Positions 1 to 7,268 of a DNA stretch of 64,000 nucleotides are shown in pieces. This stretch comes from RYN-230 sp036509255 (GTDB taxonomy: Bacteria > Actinomycetota > Actinomycetes > Streptosporangiales > Streptosporangiaceae). The position numbers and the translations under genes were made by a program. Numbering within the stretch: position 1 is the first letter of the stretch; every line of letters starts with the position of its first letter. The notes under the pieces were generated by a model. That model saw nothing but the letters and a program-made list of their open reading frames with translations. It ran no database searches and was not told the DNA's origin. Where the stretch lies: positions 1 to 64,000 of the forward strand of contig DATCFY010000033.1 of NCBI GenBank assembly GCA_036509255.1, in the 5' to 3' direction.

Positions 1-256
1 ACATAACAACCCGATTCTGCGGCCACGGCAGGCGGCAGGGAAGCAGAACAAGGCGACCGCCCGACGATCATGAACCCAGCCATGATCAACGCTCCTGAAG
101 CTGGCCGGCGCGGCGCATCACCAAATAAGCCAACAGGGTCCAATCGCAGCACCAATCGTTAGATCACGAACAGGTGCCTGATGCGGCTGAGATTTCAGGG
201 GCTGGTGGGGTTCGAGGGGCTGCGGTTGAAGGGCTGGGGTTGAGGGGGCTTGGAAG
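1..256. other. No gene recognised at the left edge
   Basis: No reading frame here shows a recognisable protein. From about 190 to 256 the sequence is a G-rich run of imperfect GGGGCTG/GGGGTTG-like units immediately downstream of the rsgA stop codon. The neighbouring gene on the left is outside the window. Confidence 0.5.
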
Positions 257-1300
257 TTAGTGGTCCTGGTCGGTGAGGGCGAGAGACGGCGGGGCCGGGT
301 CGTCGCCTTCGCGGCTGCGGAGCAGGCGGCGCAATGAGTCCAGCCGCGTGACCAGGCGGCTGTCCCCGCCCTGATCGCGGACCCACGCGTCGAGCGCGCA
401 GTCGGGTTCCAGGTGGTTGCAGCCGCGCGGGCAGGCCGCCGTCCCCGGGGCCAGGTCCGGGAAGGCCCGCACCACCCGTTCCGGGGCCACGTGGGCCAGG
501 CCGAAACTGCGCAGCCCCGGCGTGTCGATCAGCCAGCCGCCGCCGGGCAGCGGCAGGGCCACCGCCGACGAGGACGTATGACGCCCGCGCCCGGTCACCG
601 GGCTGACCGTGCCCACCGCCCGGTCCGCCCCCGGTATCAGGGCGTTGACCAGGGTGGATTTGCCCACCCCGGAATGCCCAACCAGCACGCTGACCCGGCC
701 GGTTAGCGCGTCACGGAGCGGGTCGAGCCGCTCGCTGGTCAGCGGCTGGCCCAGCACCACATACGGGACGCCGAGCGGGCCGTACGCGTCGAGGATGTCG
801 GTGGCCGGCGCCAGATCGGCCTTGGTCAGAACCAGCAGCGGGGACAGCCCGGCGTCGTAGGCGGCGACCAGGAAACGGTCGATGAGCCGCGGCCGGGGCG
901 GAGGGTCGGCCAGCGCGGTGACGATCACGAGCTGGTTCGCATTGGCCACGATGACCCGTTCCACCGGGTCGGTGTCGTCGGCGGACCGGCGCAGCACGGA
1001 GGAGCGTGGCTCGATCCGGACCACCCGGGCGAGGGTGCCCGGCTCGCCGGAGATGTCCCCGGCCAGCGCGACCCGGTCGCCCACCACCACGCTGTGCCGA
1101 CCCAGCTCGCGGGCCCGCATCGCGGTCACCGGGCGGTCCCCGACGAGGCACCCGTACCGGCCGCGGTCCACCGCCGCCACGAACGCCTCGGCCGCGTCCT
1201 CGTGCGCGGGACGGCGCCGGGTCCGTGGCCGGGTGCTCCGCGGCGGCCGGACCCGGATGTCATCTTCGTCCAGGTGGCTGTAGGACGGCTGGCGGTTCAG
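257..1300 (-). CDS. rsgA: Ribosome small-subunit-dependent GTPase A (RsgA)
   Basis: Circularly permuted GTPase that helps mature the 30S subunit in the cytosol. Visible are the OB-fold region, the G4 motif (LTKAD), the P-loop GHSGVGKS, the G3 motif DTPG, and the C-terminal Cys/His zinc knuckle (ACPRGCNHLEPDCAL). The first in-frame GTG is at 1180, but the frame stays open upstream and encodes the conserved actinobacterial N-terminus (LDEDDIRVRPPRSTRPR...). No in-frame ATG or GTG covers that part. I therefore propose a CTG start at 1300, overlapping the aroA stop (CCCTGA), or the CTG at 1273. From 1300 the product is 347 residues, normal for actinomycete RsgA. The family call is secure; the start is inferred. 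Confidence 0.9.
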   Translation of the reverse strand: MNRQPSYSHLDEDDIRVRPPRSTRPRTRRRPAHEDAAEAFVAAVDRGRYGCLVGDRPVTAMRARELGRHSVVVGDRVALAGDISGEPGTLARVVRIEPRSSVLRRSADDTDPVERVIVANANQLVIVTALADPPPRPRLIDRFLVAAYDAGLSPLLVLTKADLAPATDILDAYGPLGVPYVVLGQPLTSERLDPLRDALTGRVSVLVGHSGVGKSTLVNALIPGADRAVGTVSPVTGRGRHTSSSAVALPLPGGGWLIDTPGLRSFGLAHVAPERVVRAFPDLAPGTAACPRGCNHLEPDCALDAWVRDQGGDSRLVTRLDSLRRLLRSREGDDPAPPSLALTDQDH

Positions 1301-2934
1301 GGAGCGCGCTCCAGCATCGCCGCCCAGGCGGAGGTGAAGGCGGGAAACGTCTTGCCCACGGTCGCCACGTTCTCGACCTCGAGGCGGGGCACGACCAGGC
1401 CGAGTATGGCCGCGGCCATCACCAGCCGGTGATCGTCGTAGGTGGCGAAGGGACGGCTGGCGCGCAGCGGGCGCGGCCGGATCTCCAGCCCGTCCGCCCG
1501 CTCGATCACGTCGCCGCCGAGCGCGTTGATCTCCGTGGCCAGGGCGGCCAGCCGGTCGGTCTCCTGGTGCCGCTGGTGGCCGATCCCGGTCAGCACTGAA
1601 GGCGAGCTGGCCAGGGCCGCGAGCGCGCCGAGCACCATCGAGATCTCGCTGCAGTCCGCCAGATCGGCGGTGACCCCGCGGAGCGTCGGCGGCCCGGTGA
1701 CGGTCAGCCCGTCGGGGCCCAGCGCGGCGTCCGCGCCCATCTCCCGCAGCACGCGCAGGATATGGGCGGCGGGCTGGGTCGTTACCGCGGGCCAGCCGAG
1801 GATGGTCACCGTCCCGCCGGTGACCATGGCCGCGGCCAGGAACGGCATCGAGTTGACCACGTCCGGCTGGACTGTGATCGGGTGGGTGCCGAGCACTCCG
1901 GGGTGGACGTACCAGGTGTCGGGCAAGACGTCCCGGCCGCTCTGGCTGGCCGTCGTCTGGCCGGCTGCGGTCTGGCCCGTGGCGGTCTGGCCGGCTGCGG
2001 TCTGGCCCGTGGCGGTCTGGCCCGTGGCGGTCTGGCCCGTGGCCGTCAGGAGCGTGGCCGTCTCGACCGTCGCGCCGGCGTCGCGGAGCATCTGGACCGT
2101 CATCTCGATGTGCGGGGCGGACGGGGCGCGGCCGCCCCGGTGCCGGACCTCGAGTCCCTTGTCGTACCGTGGCGCGGCCAGCAGCAGCCCGGACACCAGC
2201 TGCGATGAGGCTGACGCGTCCACGGTGACCGCGCCGCCCGCCAGCGACCCTTTGCCGTGCACGGTGAACGGGATCGCACCGCGTCCCCCGTCGTCGATCA
2301 CCGCACCCAGCTCGCGCAGCGCGCTGATGATCGCGCCCACCGGGCGCTGTGAGGCCCGCGCGTCACCATGAAATTCGGTGGCCACGCTGGCCAGCGCGGC
2401 CACCGGGGGGACGAACCGCATCACGGTGCCTGCGTTCCCCACGTCCACCCGGGCGTCGCCAGCGGTCCAGCCGGGGGACACGCGCCAGGCGGTGGTCTCG
2501 CCGTCTGTGGTCCCGTTCGGCCGCATGGTCCCGGTGTCCTCCGGGGCCTGCGTGTCCACCGTGGCCCCGAGTGCGCGGAGGGCGCCGGCCATCAGCAGCG
2601 TGTCCCGGGCCCGCAAAGGGTTGAGGATGTCGGTCGGCCCGGCGGCCAGGGCCGCGAGTACGAGGGCCCGGTTCGTCATGGACTTCGAGCCGGGCACCCG
2701 CAGCCGGGCCCTCAGCGGGCCGTCGGCCTGCGGGGCTGCCCAGGTGGGGCCCTGGTCAGGCTGTTCCCGGACAGGCCGTGCCTGGCCAGCAGGGACCTCC
2801 CCAGGCCCGGCCTGGCCGGCCGGGGTCTCGCCGGCCGCTGGCTGGCCGGCGGGGGCCTGGCCAGCGGAGACCGGGCCAGCGGGGGCCTGGCCCGGGGTGG
2901 CCTGGCCGCCGGGATCCTGGCGTGCGGTGTCCAT
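1297..2934 (-). CDS. aroA: 3-phosphoshikimate 1-carboxyvinyltransferase (EPSP synthase)
   Basis: Shikimate-pathway enzyme that joins shikimate-3-phosphate and PEP to give EPSP. Family signatures include PGSKSMTNRALVLAALA near residue 82, GNAGTVMRF, the SASSQ segment and the C-terminal DDHRLVMA. At 545 residues it is about 100 longer than usual. The surplus is low-complexity: an N-terminal run of PAGQ/AGQ-like units (about residues 5-55) and an internal block of TATGQ/TAAGQ pentapeptides (about residues 295-330). Both sit outside the conserved core, the second in a loop before the LPDTWYVHPG segment. The end overlaps the proposed rsgA start by 4 bp, suggesting coupled translation. Confidence 0.93.
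   Translation of the reverse strand: MDTARQDPGGQATPGQAPAGPVSAGQAPAGQPAAGETPAGQAGPGEVPAGQARPVREQPDQGPTWAAPQADGPLRARLRVPGSKSMTNRALVLAALAAGPTDILNPLRARDTLLMAGALRALGATVDTQAPEDTGTMRPNGTTDGETTAWRVSPGWTAGDARVDVGNAGTVMRFVPPVAALASVATEFHGDARASQRPVGAIISALRELGAVIDDGGRGAIPFTVHGKGSLAGGAVTVDASASSQLVSGLLLAAPRYDKGLEVRHRGGRAPSAPHIEMTVQMLRDAGATVETATLLTATGQTATGQTATGQTAAGQTATGQTAAGQTTASQSGRDVLPDTWYVHPGVLGTHPITVQPDVVNSMPFLAAAMVTGGTVTILGWPAVTTQPAAHILRVLREMGADAALGPDGLTVTGPPTLRGVTADLADCSEISMVLGALAALASSPSVLTGIGHQRHQETDRLAALATEINALGGDVIERADGLEIRPRPLRASRPFATYDDHRLVMAAAILGLVVPRLEVENVATVGKTFPAFTSAWAAMLERAP
1941..2046. repeat. In-frame 15-bp tandem repeat inside aroA
   Basis: Six to seven copies of a 15-bp unit (core GCGGTCTGGCCCGTG) with alternating variants; on the coding strand they give TATGQ and TAAGQ. 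The period is a multiple of three, so the aroA frame is kept. Confidence 0.9.
2790..2925. repeat. Imperfect GGCCAGG-rich repeats encoding the AroA N-terminal extension
   Basis: Imperfect units of about 15-18 bp encode PAGQ/SAGQ/AAGE-like residues before the EPSP synthase core. They resemble the internal aroA repeat in composition. Confidence 0.75.
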
Positions 2935-3263
2935 GCTGTGAGCGTAATGCGTGTGCTGAGCACATCGCCTGGAGTGAACCCAGGGAATCTGGGCAGAACC
3001 AGCAGGCGCTCTGTCCTCCGGGCCCCGGATGGCGATGTTCCGCCGGCCGGGGCGGCCCCGGTGGCGTGCCGCGCCGGCTCGGGACCGTCCGCCTCACGGG
3101 GACCGTCCGCCTCACGGCGGCGGACCGCCTGGTGCCGGTTCGCTGCGGCCCGGAACGGTGGCCGAGGTTTGGTTGCCGAGATTTGTGGTTATTAGTGCCA
3201 CATTCTGTGCTGCCCCTGGTGCTGCCCCAGCAGCTCCCGCTACCCCAGTGATCAGGTGACGAT
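2935..3263. other. Divergent intergenic region aroA / SRAP gene
   Basis: Holds the divergent promoters, which I cannot place exactly. At 2952-2964 there is a 13-bp palindrome (TGTGCT-G-AGCACA) 17 bp before the aroA start, a possible operator. An 18-bp tandem duplication lies at 3081-3116. An AT-richer patch near 3180-3205 is the likeliest promoter zone for the plus-strand gene. I found no LexA-type box. Confidence 0.4.
3081..3116. repeat. 18-bp tandem duplication (2 copies)
   Basis: Two adjacent identical 18-bp copies beginning GGGACCGTCC in non-coding DNA between aroA and the SRAP gene. Confidence 0.9.
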
Positions 3264-4151
3264 ATGTGCGGCCGCTTCGCGTCGGCGCGGAAGCGCCAGG
3301 AACTCCTGGAGGAGTTTGGCGTGCAGCGGGACCGGGTGGCCGAGCCTCTTCAGCCTGACTACAACGTGGCGCCCACCAAGCCGGTGTACGCCGTGGTCAC
3401 CCGGCGCCAGAAAGACGGCGCCGATGAGCACGCGACCGGGCCCGACGGGCCCGAGGCCGCCAGTGCTAGCGAGCACGGGGCTAGCGAGCACGGGGCTAGC
3501 GAGCACGGGGGCGTGCGGGAACTGCGGGTAGTCCGCTGGGGTCTGGTGCCCTCCTGGGCCAAGGACATCTCGATCGGCAGCCGCCTGATCAACGCCCGGG
3601 CCGAGACCGTGGCCACCAAGCCGGCCTTCCGCCGTGCGTTCGCCAGGCACCGCTGCCTGCTCCCCGCGGACGGTTACTACGAGTGGGAGAAATCGGCGGA
3701 CCCGAAGCGCCCGAAGCAGCCGCACTTCATCCACCGCGAAGACGGCGGCGTACTGGCCTTCGCGGGCCTCTATGAGCTCTGGCGCGACAAGGACCGGCCC
3801 GATGATGACCCGCGTGCCTGGCTGTGGACGGCCACCATCATCACCACGCAGGCGGAGGATGAGGTCGGCCGGATTCACGACCGGATGCCGATGGTGATCG
3901 ACCCGGCCCGCTGGGCCGACTGGCTCGATCCCACGGCCACCAGCGCCGACGCGCTGCACGGGCTGATGATGCCCGCCGCCTCGGCCCACCTGACGTCGTA
4001 TCCCGTGTCAACGGAAGTCAACTCGGTCCGGCACAACGGGCCGGGGCTGATCGAACCCATGGAGGGTGAATCTGAGCCCGCGGGGTCCCCGCGGGCCGGG
4101 GCAGGGGGGCGCAGCGGCGCCTCCCGGGGTGCCCCCAGCACGTTGTTCTGA
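3264..4151 (+). CDS. SOS-response-associated peptidase family protein (SRAP/HMCES/YedK)
   Basis: DNA-repair protein of the family that forms a covalent thiazolidine crosslink between its N-terminal cysteine and abasic sites in single-stranded DNA. Cys2 follows the initiator Met (MCGRF). Asn110 (INARAE), Glu140 (YYEWEK) and His205 (RIHDRMP) match the family's active-site residues, and VVRWGLVPSWA is typical. The 295-residue protein carries a non-conserved insert at about residues 55-83 with three SEHGA units, and a Gly/Ser/Arg-rich C-terminal tail. ATG at 3264 is fixed by the need for Cys2. Confidence 0.92.
   Translation: MCGRFASARKRQELLEEFGVQRDRVAEPLQPDYNVAPTKPVYAVVTRRQKDGADEHATGPDGPEAASASEHGASEHGASEHGGVRELRVVRWGLVPSWAKDISIGSRLINARAETVATKPAFRRAFARHRCLLPADGYYEWEKSADPKRPKQPHFIHREDGGVLAFAGLYELWRDKDRPDDDPRAWLWTATIITTQAEDEVGRIHDRMPMVIDPARWADWLDPTATSADALHGLMMPAASAHLTSYPVSTEVNSVRHNGPGLIEPMEGESEPAGSPRAGAGGRSGASRGAPSTLF
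3465..3509. repeat. Three perfect 15-bp repeats inside the SRAP gene
   Basis: Three identical copies of a 15-bp unit starting GCTAGCGAGC encode the repeated SEHGA motif. The insert lies in a variable loop ahead of the VVRWGLVP segment, so the enzyme core is not interrupted. Confidence 0.95.
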
Positions 4152-4227
4152 GGCCCCTGAGCGCGGCCCGGCCCTCCGAGGACCAACGTTGCTGCGCCGC
4201 TGGTGCCCTGATGAAGCAGGAGGATCC

Positions 4228-4572
4228 GTGGAGACCATTACCGTACGCCAGCGCCTGGAAGCCTCGCGTGACGATCTGGACCGTTCCATCGCTGTTCTGC
4301 GCGGCGAGAGGCCGGTGGCGGCCGCGGATTCCCCGCAGGACGAGGCGGACGTGGGGAGCAGCCTGTCCGAGGCGGACCGGGCTGAGGCGGTGCTGGCCTC
4401 GGCGATGTCCCAGCGTTCGGAGGTAGTGGACGCGCTGCAGCGGATCCAGGACGGCAGCTACGGCGACTGCGCGGACTGCAGCAAGCCCATCCCGGAGGGC
4501 CGTCTGGAGGCACGCCCGGAAGCGTCCCGGTGCGTGGCCTGCCAGGCGAAACGGGACCGGATGCGGCGCTAG
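4228..4572 (+). CDS. TraR/DksA-type zinc-finger protein
   Basis: A 114-residue protein with an N-terminal helical region and a C-terminal C4 zinc finger (CADC ... CVAC), the layout of DksA/TraR proteins that bind in the RNA polymerase secondary channel. A TVRQRLEASRDDLDRSIAVL helix precedes a GDCADCSKPIPEGRLEARP segment typical of this group. The start is the GTG at 4228, preceded by AGGAGG at 4217-4222; the frame is open further upstream but that part looks non-coding. Whether it acts on RNA polymerase is inference. Its stop overlaps the convergent methyltransferase stop by 4 bp. Confidence 0.85.
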   Translation: METITVRQRLEASRDDLDRSIAVLRGERPVAAADSPQDEADVGSSLSEADRAEAVLASAMSQRSEVVDALQRIQDGSYGDCADCSKPIPEGRLEARPEASRCVACQAKRDRMRR

Positions 4573-5594
4573 CCAGCGGTCTGCGGAGCGGCGGGGACCC
4601 CGCCGCGGGCTTCGGGCGTCCGCGCCGGGGGCCTGCGTCGCGGGGCCCCCTGGCGCACCGGCGTCCCGGTGCCCGGCAGGCCGGCACCCGGCGTCACGGT
4701 GCCCGGCAGGCTGGCACCCGGCGTGCTGGCCGCCGGCTTACGGGCCGCGGCTAGCAGGTAGATGCCGAACGATTCGTTCCCGCCGTTCCCGGCGCCGTTC
4801 CCGGCGCCGTTACCCGCCGCGCCCGGGACGGATTCACCCGCGCCCGCGGCCAGTTCGGCCCGGACCAGCCGCATGATGGCGCTCGGGTCCTTGCGCAGCA
4901 CGTGGTCCACCATGGACGGGGACAGCACGGTGCGCGGCCGGATCCAGCTGACTTCCAGCCCGGCCTCAGTCAGCAGGTCGACCAGCTGGTCGGGGCCGAA
5001 GCACCGGGTGATCCGGCCGTCCGGCCAGGGCACCAGCAGCACCTCCGCCTGCGGCAGATCGGTCAGCTGGGCCCAGTGGTGCTGCTCGGCCAGGATCGAC
5101 ATGCCCAGTACGAGCGAGTCCACGCAGGCCAGGACCTGGCCGCCGGGCCGCAGCACGCGGGCGATCTCCGCCGCGACGTCCTCGGCCATCAGGTGCCGGG
5201 ACAGCGCCCCGTCGTCGGCGATGACCCCGTCCACCGACCCGTCCGCGAGGAACGCCAGGTTCGCCGAGTCCGCCACCACGCGGACCAGCCGCCCGGCCGG
5301 GGCACGGCGGCGGTGCACGCCGCGGACCGCCAGCAGCCGCGGCACATCCGGCCCGGCGGGGCGTTCGGCGGCGGCCGGCACGCGGGGCATGACCTGCACG
5401 ACCGCGTAGCCCGCGGCGGCCGCCTGGGCGGCCACGCTGGACTGCGGGCCGGAGATATCCAGCAGGATCCGGCCCCGTGGCGGCAGCCAGGCTTGCAGCT
5501 GGGCCGCCACGACGGCTCGCTGGAACCGCCAGTAGGCCGTGAGCGAGCCTGACCCGAGAATGGTGAGAGGGCTGGTCGTACTTGCCGCCACCAT
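4569..5594 (-). CDS. Class I SAM-dependent methyltransferase-like protein
   Basis: Contains a Rossmann-type methyltransferase region: RILLDISGPQSSVAAQAAA as a degenerate motif I (about residues 45-65), DGVIADDGALSRHL, then ARVLRPGGQVLACVDSL. The substrate is unknown. The C-terminal 70 residues are low-complexity (GNGAGN units, then Pro/Gly/Thr repeats and an Arg-rich end) and are partly encoded by tandem duplications at 4661-4720 and 4782-4812. Motif I lacks the usual DxGxGxG pattern, so cofactor binding may differ or be lost. A methyltransferase gene is also found near sigR in Streptomyces relatives. Confidence 0.75.
   Translation of the reverse strand: MVAASTTSPLTILGSGSLTAYWRFQRAVVAAQLQAWLPPRGRILLDISGPQSSVAAQAAAAGYAVVQVMPRVPAAAERPAGPDVPRLLAVRGVHRRRAPAGRLVRVVADSANLAFLADGSVDGVIADDGALSRHLMAEDVAAEIARVLRPGGQVLACVDSLVLGMSILAEQHHWAQLTDLPQAEVLLVPWPDGRITRCFGPDQLVDLLTEAGLEVSWIRPRTVLSPSMVDHVLRKDPSAIMRLVRAELAAGAGESVPGAAGNGAGNGAGNGGNESFGIYLLAAARKPAASTPGASLPGTVTPGAGLPGTGTPVRQGAPRRRPPARTPEARGGVPAAPQTAG
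4661..4720. repeat. 30-bp tandem duplication in the methyltransferase C-terminus
   Basis: Two 30-bp copies differing at two positions (4661-4690 and 4691-4720). They encode the Pro-Gly-rich tail. A 12-bp unit encoding GNGA is repeated nearby at about 4782-4812. Confidence 0.85.
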
Positions 5595-5863
5595 GACTCC
5601 ATCCAGGAGCGGGCTGCACGCATTGCGGCCGACGGCCTGCCCAGTGACAGAGATGAAACGCCGCCGCGAAGGCGGGGAGCCCGCGCAGCCCTATTTCCTG
5701 AAATGTTCCCCACCTGGGCCTTTCCTCACCTGACTTGACGGCAAGGTCACCCTGCGGGCCCGGGGGCGGCCACCGCGCCGCCCCGGTATCCGGCCGGCTG
5801 CCGCCTGGCCCGGCACCCGGCCGGCGACACGCCACGCAGGAGAAGCCAAACCCCGCGGATGAC

Positions 5864-5889
5864 GGAATGAAGCCGCCCGGTCGCCTGTT
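5864..5889 (+). promoter_or_regulatory. SigR-type promoter of sigR (autoregulatory)
   Basis: GGAAT at 5864-5868 and GTT at 5887-5889 are separated by exactly 18 nt, matching the SigR consensus GGAAT-N18-GTT known from Streptomyces. Transcription would start near 5896, just before the GTG at 5899. Autoregulation of sigR from such a promoter is established in S. coelicolor; here it is inferred from the match and position. Confidence 0.8.
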
Positions 5890-5898
5890 TCAGACGGC

Positions 5899-6669
5899 GT
5901 GGTAGTAGCCGATTACGCGCCTCCCAGTAGCGCCCTCAAGCTGACTCGCTTCGAGCCGACGATGAGCGGGGATGTATCCTCCCGCCCATACGGCCGCTAT
6001 CGTCGGCCGGTGCAGGAGATCTCCGAGGGGGTGGGTCCGGTCACCGAGACACTCGAGCAGCGAAGTGAGCGCTTCGAGCACGATGTGCTGCCTTTCCTGG
6101 ATCAGCTCTACTCGGCGGGACTGCGGATGACGCGTAACCCAGCCGATGCCGAGGACCTGGTCCAGGAGACGTTCGCCAAGGCCTACGCGTCCTTCCACCA
6201 GTTCCAGCCCGGCACGAACCTGAAGGCCTGGCTGTTCCGCATCCTGACCAACACCTTCATCAACAGCTACCGCAAGAAGCAGCGCGAGCCGCAGCGGTCC
6301 GGCGCGGAAGAGGTCGAGGACTGGCAGCTGGCCCGTGCCGCGTCGCACACCTCGTCGGGCCTGAGGTCGGCGGAGGCGGAGGCGCTGGACCGCCTCCCTG
6401 ACTCCGACATTAAGCAGGCGCTGCAGGCCCTCCCCGAGGAATTCCGCATCGCGGTCTACCTCGCTGACGTGGAGGGGTTCGCGTACAAGGAGATCGCCGA
6501 CATCATGGGCACGCCGATCGGCACCGTCATGTCGCGCCTGCACCGCGGGCGGCGGCAGTTGCGGGACATGCTTCAGGAGTACGCGGCCGACCGGGGCGTG
6601 ACCCGCCCGGCCCCGGCGGATGACGGCCAGGAGCCACAGGCTGCGGAGTCGGGGAGGGACGCATCATGA
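5899..6669 (+). CDS. sigR: ECF RNA polymerase sigma factor SigR (thiol-oxidative stress)
   Basis: ECF sigma factor for the disulfide-stress regulon, held inactive by RsrA. Region 2 (RMTRNPADAEDLVQETFAKAY, FRILTNTFINSYRKK) and region 4 (ALPEEFRIAVYLADVEGFAYKEIADIMGT) closely resemble Streptomyces SigR. Three in-frame starts exist: GTG 5899, ATG 5962 and GTG 6031. The last gives VGPVTE..., which resembles the usual short SigR N-terminus and gives 212 residues. The first lies about 3 nt after the predicted start site of the SigR-type promoter and adds 44 residues. In S. coelicolor an unstable N-terminally extended isoform made from the SigR-dependent promoter is known. I give the full span to show both forms. 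The stop overlaps the rsrA start (ATGA). Confidence 0.93.
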   Translation: MVVADYAPPSSALKLTRFEPTMSGDVSSRPYGRYRRPVQEISEGVGPVTETLEQRSERFEHDVLPFLDQLYSAGLRMTRNPADAEDLVQETFAKAYASFHQFQPGTNLKAWLFRILTNTFINSYRKKQREPQRSGAEEVEDWQLARAASHTSSGLRSAEAEALDRLPDSDIKQALQALPEEFRIAVYLADVEGFAYKEIADIMGTPIGTVMSRLHRGRRQLRDMLQEYAADRGVTRPAPADDGQEPQAAESGRDAS

Positions 6670-6950
6670 GCTGCGGAAAGCCCCACGAGACTCCGTGTAG
6701 CGAGGTACTCGACCGGGTCTACTCCTACCTGGACGGCGAGCTCGGGGACTCGGGCATGTCGGAGATCCGCCAGCATCTCGACGAGTGCGGCCCGTGCCTG
6801 CGGGACTACGGCCTGGAAGAGGCGGTCAAGCGGCTGGTGCACAAGTACTGTGGCCATGATGAGGTCCCGGATGACCTGCGGGTCAAGGTGCTGACCCGGA
6901 TCCAGGAAGTCCGGGCCACGATCGAGATCACCGAATTTCACGGCGAATAG
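6666..6950 (+). CDS. rsrA: Zinc-binding redox-sensitive anti-sigma factor RsrA
   Basis: A 94-residue ZAS-family anti-sigma factor that binds SigR when reduced and zinc-loaded and releases it when disulfides form. Cys3, His7, Cys11, His37, Cys41, Cys44 and Cys62 coincide with S. coelicolor RsrA positions, including the HxxxCxxC core HLDECGPC. The usual Cys61 is Tyr. ATG at 6666 overlaps the sigR TGA by 4 bp, so translation is probably coupled. Confidence 0.94.
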   Translation: MSCGKPHETPCSEVLDRVYSYLDGELGDSGMSEIRQHLDECGPCLRDYGLEEAVKRLVHKYCGHDEVPDDLRVKVLTRIQEVRATIEITEFHGE

Positions 6951-6951
6951 C

Positions 6952-6966
6952 CCCGCTCGTAGCGGG
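6952..6966 (+). terminator. Short hairpin after rsrA
   Basis: CCCGCT-CGT-AGCGGG begins 2 nt after the rsrA stop. The 6-bp GC stem has no U-tract. It is the only terminator candidate between rsrA and the next gene. Confidence 0.4.
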
Positions 6967-7268
6967 CCCATTACCCGCCAAAACACCCGCTGGGCCACGG
7001 CCCATCAGCACCTCCTCCTGTGAACTGGGCTGACGTCGTGCTGCCAGCCATTGTTACTCGCTGTTATGTCGTATATACAGGTTGTAGATATCGGTCGTGA
7101 ACGCTACGCGATCAGCGGTGATGGCGTTACCCTGAGTGGCGAGCTGGACCGATTGGCAGGGTCATTCATCGGGGCCGGAGATCGGCAGGGTTTGGCGAGT
7201 CGCAGTCGGCGTGCGCCCATGAGGAAGTAACCACAGCTAGCCGATCGGACTGACTGCGAGGGGGGGTC
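6967..7268 (+). promoter_or_regulatory. Intergenic region with a vegetative-type promoter (7051-7079)
   Basis: TTGTTA at 7051 and TATACA at 7074 are 17 nt apart, a reasonable HrdB/SigA-type promoter in an AT-rich patch. About 190 nt of leader then precede the TTG start of the HD-GYP gene. I recognise no riboswitch and no protein in the leader. Confidence 0.45.

Noticed and set aside
2935..3263. A LexA/SOS box in front of the SRAP gene
   Set aside because: No match to the actinobacterial GAAC-N4-GTTC-type box was found; the family name alone does not prove SOS control.
7080..7268. A riboswitch in the leader of the HD-GYP gene (cyclic di-GMP or cyclic di-AMP type)
   Set aside because: I could not recognise any conserved core of known riboswitch classes in this stretch.
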